Positions 59,924 to 64,000 of a stretch of 64,000 nt of DNA are shown here, piece after piece; position 1 is the first letter of the stretch, and each line of letters opens with the position of its first letter. The position numbers and the translations under genes are program-made. The notes under the pieces are model-generated. The model worked only from the letters and a program-made list of their open reading frames with translations. It was not told the DNA's origin and did not search any database. The stretch is from contig JALZVT010000068.1 in NCBI GenBank assembly GCA_023300545.1, positions 30,727 to 94,726 of the forward strand. The letters run 5' to 3'. Source of the DNA: Pseudomonadales bacterium. Lineage in GTDB: Bacteria > Pseudomonadota > Gammaproteobacteria > Pseudomonadales > Azotimanducaceae.

Positions 59924-60652
59924 ATGAGTGACGAAGTACTGCTTGAGCGACACGACGGCTGGGCTGAGATTGTGCTTAATCGACCCGCCACTAAGAATGC
60001 AATTGATGGCCCTTATGGCGAGCTGCTGGCGGAACACGCGAGTGCGCTGAACGCTGACCCGTCCATTGGCGTTGTTTTGCTGCGGGGTGCCGGCGGGGCA
60101 TTCTGTTCCGGGCTCGACCTAAAGGCATTTAATGCCGACCCGGCGCCGGCCTGGCAGGCAGAATTTCAAACGATCTGGCGCCAAGCGCACAAAGCGCTGT
60201 TCAATCTAAACGCGGCGTTGGTTACGGGTGTTGAACGCTACGCCATTAACGGCGGTGCTGCGCTTGCGCTTGCGGGTGACTTTATGCTGATTGGCAAAGA
60301 GGCTTTTTTACAGGTGGGCGAAGTGCAGCAAGGCATGGCCGCGCCTTACAACTTGGCATGGCTGCGCTTGCGACACAGTGAAGCGGTGACCGCGCAGGTC
60401 GCGCTGTTGGGTCGACGAATTAGTGGTGACATGGCCGTGACCATGGGGTTGGCGGTTGAGAGCGTGGCGGACGATCAGGTGCTTGAGCGAGCCCAGGTGT
60501 TTACTCAGGAGCTTGCGCAGTACCCTGAGGGCGCGATGGCGCACGTAAAATCAATCTCACGGCGTTACAGTGAGCTCGACGCAGACGTCTGGTTTGATCG
60601 AGCATTTGCTGCAGGTCCGGCGCCGTCTCAGCGCCCGCGAGCCAATGACTGA
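59924..60652 (+). CDS. Enoyl-CoA hydratase/isomerase family protein
   Basis: A 242-residue crotonase-fold protein. The CoA-binding and oxyanion elements are VVLLRGAGGAFCSGLDLKAFN and YAINGGAALALAGDFMLIGKEAFLQVGEVQQGMAA. The C-terminal half includes ALLGRRISGDMAVTMGLAVESVADD. ATG 59924 has GGAG nine bases upstream; a longer frame starting at 59795 would overlap the EamA gene. Hydratase, isomerase or hydrolase cannot be separated by these motifs. It could act with the acyl-CoA dehydrogenase at 8.7 kb only in a general sense. Its stop overlaps the convergent anti-sigma-like gene by 25 bases. Confidence 0.88.
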   Translation: MSDEVLLERHDGWAEIVLNRPATKNAIDGPYGELLAEHASALNADPSIGVVLLRGAGGAFCSGLDLKAFNADPAPAWQAEFQTIWRQAHKALFNLNAALVTGVERYAINGGAALALAGDFMLIGKEAFLQVGEVQQGMAAPYNLAWLRLRHSEAVTAQVALLGRRISGDMAVTMGLAVESVADDQVLERAQVFTQELAQYPEGAMAHVKSISRRYSELDADVWFDRAFAAGPAPSQRPRAND

Positions 60653-61503
60653 ATAACCCAGTGGCCGCGTTCGCAGGTAGCAGCAAAGGCGTCTTTGCCC
60701 ACGCTGTAAACAAAGGTGTCAGCGTCGCTTGCGGCATCGGTGAGGGGTGGCGAGCGCAACTTGTCGAGTGTCAATGGACCGCAGAGTGCAGTTTGTTTTG
60801 GGTAGGCAACAAAGTGGTTGGGAGTGTCGGGTACGCTGCAGATGCGCTCAATCAGGCCATCGCCCAGTGACTGGCACTGCGGTGCTGCGACGCTATCCGA
60901 CATGACAACCTCTTCTAAGCGCCTGCCGCTTTGCCGCTGGCTCAAACTTTCCGTCTTGGCGGCGCTGATCCCTCGGGTGTTTTTGCTGAACGCAGCGATT
61001 GGACGACTGGGCTCTGCTTCGATTGCGAGTGATTGAGTTTTTTTGGCCACAACTTGGGAGCGTTGTGGAAGAGAGTCGGCACTAGGTGGCGCAAAAACCT
61101 CAGCAGGGAGAGATGGGGGTGCCGCGGTAGAAACAGGCGCCGCCACAGAGACATGCTCTGGTAACGGCTCTGGTGACGGCTGGGTTACTGGCGGTGCTGA
61201 TTGAACTGCGGGTGTCTCTGGGTTTACTGGACGTTTGCTTTGGGCACTTAAGGGGTCGCCGGAGTTGGTCTCGGGTAGAGCAATAAACAGTGCAGACGTT
61301 AGAACAACGGCCGCGGCGGTTGCCCAGCCAAATCGCTGCTGCCAATTCCAGTAGCTCGATGGGGTTGAAGAGGTGGATGTTTGTGCCGACCTCGCTGCCG
61401 CTCGAATCGAATCGTCGAGATCAACCGGTGAGGTTGACTGAGAGGTGCGGTACAGACGATCAATTTGTTGGTCGTCAGCCGGGGTATTTTCAGAGGTGGA
61501 CAT
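60628..61503 (-). CDS. Single-pass membrane protein, probable anti-sigma factor
   Basis: A 291-residue protein. A cytoplasmic N-terminus of about 55 residues starts with DDQQIDRLYRTSQ and DLDDSIRAAAR, then a membrane helix (FGWATAAAVVLTSALFIALP). The periplasmic part is Pro/Ser/Ala-rich for about 100 residues. A C-terminal domain follows with paired Cys residues (CQSLGDGLIERIC, ALCGPLTLDKLR, ATCERGHW). The start ATG overlaps the ECF sigma gene by 14 bases on the same strand, the usual position of an anti-sigma gene. No classic zinc ASD motif is seen. It also contains LEEVVMSDS, resembling a TonB box. Confidence 0.7.
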   Translation of the reverse strand: MSTSENTPADDQQIDRLYRTSQSTSPVDLDDSIRAAARSAQTSTSSTPSSYWNWQQRFGWATAAAVVLTSALFIALPETNSGDPLSAQSKRPVNPETPAVQSAPPVTQPSPEPLPEHVSVAAPVSTAAPPSLPAEVFAPPSADSLPQRSQVVAKKTQSLAIEAEPSRPIAAFSKNTRGISAAKTESLSQRQSGRRLEEVVMSDSVAAPQCQSLGDGLIERICSVPDTPNHFVAYPKQTALCGPLTLDKLRSPPLTDAASDADTFVYSVGKDAFAATCERGHWVIQSLARGR

Positions 61504-62125
61504 GACCAGACTCCTCTGTTGATTGTGGATGGTCGTGAGTGTCGGTGGCGTGATCGATTAACGGGTCTAATTCCTGGTGAAAATCTGCCCCCAGTCGATC
61601 GCGTAACTCTTGGGTTAGTTTGTTGCGCGCGTAGCGCAGTCGGCTCTTCACGGTTTCTGCGGTCGTGTCAGTTGCTTCGGCAATGGCGGCATAACTGAGA
61701 CCCGACTCCTGGTGCAGCACAAAGGTGTTGCGCTGACTTATAGGTAGGCGTGTGATGGCATTTTTCAATGCCCCGATGGCGCGGCTCAGGGTGTCGGCTC
61801 GCTCGGGCTCGGTGCCCGATTGCGACCTTAGAGTGTCTATGTCGATACTCGCATCAGTGGCACGATCAACAACCCTGAGGTGTTTGCGTTGGGCATCAAC
61901 CATAACGCTGTGCGCCATGCTAAACAGATAGGCATCGAACTTTCCCTGGGGGCTGTAGGTGTCGCGTCGTTCGATGAGTTTCATCCACAGTTCCTGCTGG
62001 CAATCGCGCGCTGGGTCGTCGTTTAGCTGGCGCCTGAAGTAGCGCCATGTCCGATCTTTGTAGCGACCATAGAGGTCGTCAAATGCGGCAGCACCACCTG
62101 GCTCGCCGTTTTGATAGCGCTGCAT
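61490..62125 (-). CDS. ECF-family RNA polymerase sigma factor
   Basis: A sigma-70 factor of the extracytoplasmic-function type. Region 2 is seen in AFDDLYGRYKDRTWRYFRRQLNDDPARDCQQELWMKLIER and KFDAYLFSMAHSVMVDAQRK; region 4 in ITRLPISQRNTFVLHQESGLSYAAIAEATDTTAETVKSRLRYARNKLTQEL. ATG 62125 is the first usable start. However, in-frame upstream codons continue the family pattern (LSDDELMQRYQNGE) as far as a stop at about 62225, and a good GAGGAG (62212-62207) precedes CTG 62197, so the true start may be a non-standard codon. It is encoded between a VWA protein and the probable anti-sigma factor. Confidence 0.88.
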   Translation of the reverse strand: MQRYQNGEPGGAAAFDDLYGRYKDRTWRYFRRQLNDDPARDCQQELWMKLIERRDTYSPQGKFDAYLFSMAHSVMVDAQRKHLRVVDRATDASIDIDTLRSQSGTEPERADTLSRAIGALKNAITRLPISQRNTFVLHQESGLSYAAIAEATDTTAETVKSRLRYARNKLTQELRDRLGADFHQELDPLIDHATDTHDHPQSTEESGHVHL

Positions 62126-62259
62126 CAGTTCATCATCTGAAAGCTGTGGTGGCGTTGAAACGATTCGATCCTCGACGTTTTGCAGGCTGATAGACAGCTG
62201 GGTCAGCTCCTCAGAGTACCGGCGCTAGGGCACTTTACCCAGGCGCCAATAACGACACC

Positions 62260-64000
62260 TTAACGCATCGAAATGCGTTCGGGGTCGTTGGCGAGCTTGC
62301 CCGGTTTGGTGCCAAGAAGCGCATCGGTGGTGCGCAATAGGCTTTCGAACTCACGGCGATAACCGAACTGATCATCACCACGTGCACTTTGGGCGAGGGC
62401 GAGCGCATCGGTATAGCTATAGTTTTTGGTGTAGTTGCTGTGTCGTAGCAGTTGGCCGTAGGCGCTGGCGGCTGCTGCAAACCGGTAATTTTCGCTGGTG
62501 CTGGCGATACTTGTCTTTGCCGCGCGGGCTGACACGACTCGCTCAATCAACTTGCTGGTGTGCCCGTTCGGTGCCTTGTAGCGTAGCTTTACGTGGGCAA
62601 GCTCAGACCTTTGCGCAGTTTTCGCACGACCCTTGTCGTCGTCAGTGCCATAGCGTAGTGCGTCGATAGTGGGTTTTGCGGCGTCTGCCATGGTCAGCTC
62701 GTAGAGTGCGGTAACGCTGTGACCGGCGCCAATTTCGCCGGCATCAATCTTGTCGTTGTTGAAATCTTCGCGGTTCAGATGTCGTGTTTCATAGCCGATA
62801 AGGCGATATTCGGTGACAAGAGCGGGGTTAAATTCCACCTGAATTTTTACGTCTTTGGCAATGGTTTGAAGCGTCGAGCCCAGTTCGTCGACCAGCACTT
62901 TTCGTGCTTCGTTGAGTGTGTCGATGTAGGCTGCATTGCCGTTACCTTTTTGCGCCAGTTCCTGCATGGTCGCGTCGTTGTAGTTACCCGCGCCAAAGCC
63001 AAGCACTGTCAGCGAAACACCCGAGTCACGTTTGGTTTCAATTAACTGACCGAGCGCTCGTGTGTCGCGTGTGCCGACGTTAAAGTCGCCATCGGTGGCA
63101 AGAATCACTCGGTTGATGCCATCCGCTTTTTGTTGTTGCTCGGCCAGTGCGTACGCGAGATTGATGCCTGCGCCGCCATTGGTTGAGCCGCCCGCATGCA
63201 GGGCGTCGATGGCGGCCAGAATTTTCTGCCGCTTGTTGCCGGGTGTTGGTTCCAGAACCTGGCCAGCGGCGCCGGCGTAAACGGCAATCGAAATAGTGTC
63301 CTGTGCGCGCAGCTGACGGGTGAGCAGCTTCATCGAGGCTTTAAGTAAGCCCAGTTTTCGCGGGCTGTTCATTGAGCCGGACACGTCAATAAGAAACACG
63401 AGGTTAGCCGGCGGTAGATCGTGGCGATCGACGTCGTAGCCTTGCAGGCCTACCAGCATCAGCTTGCGATCACTGTTCCAAGGGCTGGGTCCAACTTCGG
63501 TGGTGACAGAGAACGGGTCGTCGCTGGATTTGGGCTGGGCGTAGCTGTAATTGAAATAGTTGATGAACTCTTCGACCCGAACCGCATCGCGGTTTGGCAT
63601 TTGTCCCGCATTTATAGTGCGGCGAGTGTTGGCGTAGGCCGCGGTGTCTACGTCGATCGAGAACGTGGATACCGGATCCGTTGTCACTTGCCGAACCGGA
63701 TTGTCTTCTGCCGTTGGGTAGCGTTCTCGATCGGGAGACGAGTTATGGCGTGGTGGCACGATGGGGTAGCCGTGTTCGGGGTGGTGCTGCATTGATTGGG
63801 TGAGCGACAGTTGGGGAGCGTGGCGAAACTTGGCTGTGGCTTCGTGTTCGGGGGCGGCGCGGTAGGCAATCACATTGGCATCAGTGACGATGACCTCTTC
63901 TATAGCAAGGTTGCTAACAACGTTCGTTTTGGCGGGGATTGGGTGCTCTGGTTGGGGTAGCGCCACGGGCGACACGGTGGGACTGATGTCCGATTCTGCC
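62260..64000 (-). CDS. YfbK-like VWA-domain protein (5' end beyond window)
   Basis: The frame is open to the window edge, so the N-terminus is missing; GTG 63975 is only the first visible candidate. The N-terminal YfbK-type domain has STFSIDVDTAAYANTRRTINAGQMPNRDAVRVEEFINYFNYSY. The VWA domain has intact MIDAS elements LVFLIDVSGSMNSP, GGSTNGGAGINLAYAL and ILATDGDFNVG. The C-terminal DUF3520-like part includes VEFNPALVTEYRLIGYETRHLNREDFNNDKIDAGEIGAGHSVTALYEL. The segment AIEEVIVTDAN is TonB-box-like, echoing the anti-sigma protein and the TonB receptor. It lies 134 bases upstream of the ECF gene on the same strand. Location is probably envelope-associated. Confidence 0.9.
   Translation of the reverse strand, partial: AESDISPTVSPVALPQPEHPIPAKTNVVSNLAIEEVIVTDANVIAYRAAPEHEATAKFRHAPQLSLTQSMQHHPEHGYPIVPPRHNSSPDRERYPTAEDNPVRQVTTDPVSTFSIDVDTAAYANTRRTINAGQMPNRDAVRVEEFINYFNYSYAQPKSSDDPFSVTTEVGPSPWNSDRKLMLVGLQGYDVDRHDLPPANLVFLIDVSGSMNSPRKLGLLKASMKLLTRQLRAQDTISIAVYAGAAGQVLEPTPGNKRQKILAAIDALHAGGSTNGGAGINLAYALAEQQQKADGINRVILATDGDFNVGTRDTRALGQLIETKRDSGVSLTVLGFGAGNYNDATMQELAQKGNGNAAYIDTLNEARKVLVDELGSTLQTIAKDVKIQVEFNPALVTEYRLIGYETRHLNREDFNNDKIDAGEIGAGHSVTALYELTMADAAKPTIDALRYGTDDDKGRAKTAQRSELAHVKLRYKAPNGHTSKLIERVVSARAAKTSIASTSENYRFAAAASAYGQLLRHSNYTKNYSYTDALALAQSARGDDQFGYRREFESLLRTTDALLGTKPGKLANDPERISMR

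Noticed and set aside
1..64000. tRNA, rRNA, CRISPR, prophage or insertion-sequence content
   Set aside because: No cloverleaf with T-arm GTTCGAATCC pattern in the gaps, no spaced repeat arrays, no integrase or transposase, and no obvious compositional island were found by reading.

Overview
The window looks like a contiguous piece of chromosome from a Gram-negative, aerobic (probably marine or aquatic) gammaproteobacterium. The strongest evidence is the block miaB - phoH - ybeY - corC - lnt - leuS - lptE - holA (12.8-22.4 kb), a gammaproteobacterial arrangement, with an OxyR that keeps E. coli cysteine numbering (C199/C208), a TonB-dependent receptor, cytochrome c and acyl-CoA metabolism. The genus cannot be fixed from the sequence alone. 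I see no tRNA, rRNA, CRISPR array, transposase or phage gene. Genes are densely packed, and many neighbours overlap by 1-11 bases.

Layout. 0-3.4 kb: end of an unidentified gene, a PAP2 phosphatase, a luciferase-like monooxygenase and a D-2-hydroxyacid dehydrogenase. 3.4-5.5 kb (minus): a pterin/deazapurine cluster (PTPS-family enzyme with an ExxHGH motif, SDR, YhhQ-type transporter). 5.5-8.5 kb: serine hydrolase, a cereblon-like CULT-domain protein, a Tag-like DNA glycosylase and a small membrane protein. 8.7-12.7 kb: acyl-CoA dehydrogenase, FAD ferredoxin-reductase-like protein, FMN alpha-hydroxyacid dehydrogenase, DUF1820. 12.8-22.4 kb: the housekeeping block. 22.5-25.4 kb: an orphan CobS/CobT pair. 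25.6-28 kb: a two-component system. 29.3-32.1 kb: a TonB receptor with a near-consensus promoter and a textbook terminator. 32.2-38.4 kb (minus): an oligopeptide ABC operon oppABCDF whose OppC carries a fibronectin-III-like insertion. 38.5-41 kb (minus): a MoxR ATPase/VWA pair. 41.4-44.1 kb: two secreted amidohydrolases, the second lacking metal ligands.

44.8-50.4 kb is a methyl-cycle locus. An ArsR-methyltransferase fusion (SahR-like), ahcY and tesB run leftward. A methionine-type aminotransferase and a YafV-type omega-amidase run rightward. A perfect 20-bp palindrome lies between the two arms. 50.5-53.9 kb: lipoprotein cytochrome c, an LRAT-like protein, an RluA-family pseudouridine synthase, OxyR and a DUF2059 protein. 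54.0-56.6 kb (minus): rubrerythrin, a GlpC/HdrD-like Fe-S protein and DUF3501, a plausible peroxide-defence electron-transfer module next to oxyR. 56.8-60.7 kb: MATE and DMT transporters and a crotonase. 60.6-64 kb (minus): a YfbK-like VWA protein cut by the window edge, an ECF sigma factor and an anti-sigma-like membrane protein.

The features most worth follow-up are the CULT protein, the FN3-containing OppC, the SahR-type divergon, the rubrerythrin/Fe-S/DUF3501 operon, the LRAT-like protein, the PTPS-III-like enzyme, and a family of three dispersed GGGGTCAGAATT-type palindromes placed between genes. All functional calls rest on reading motifs by eye, without database searches.
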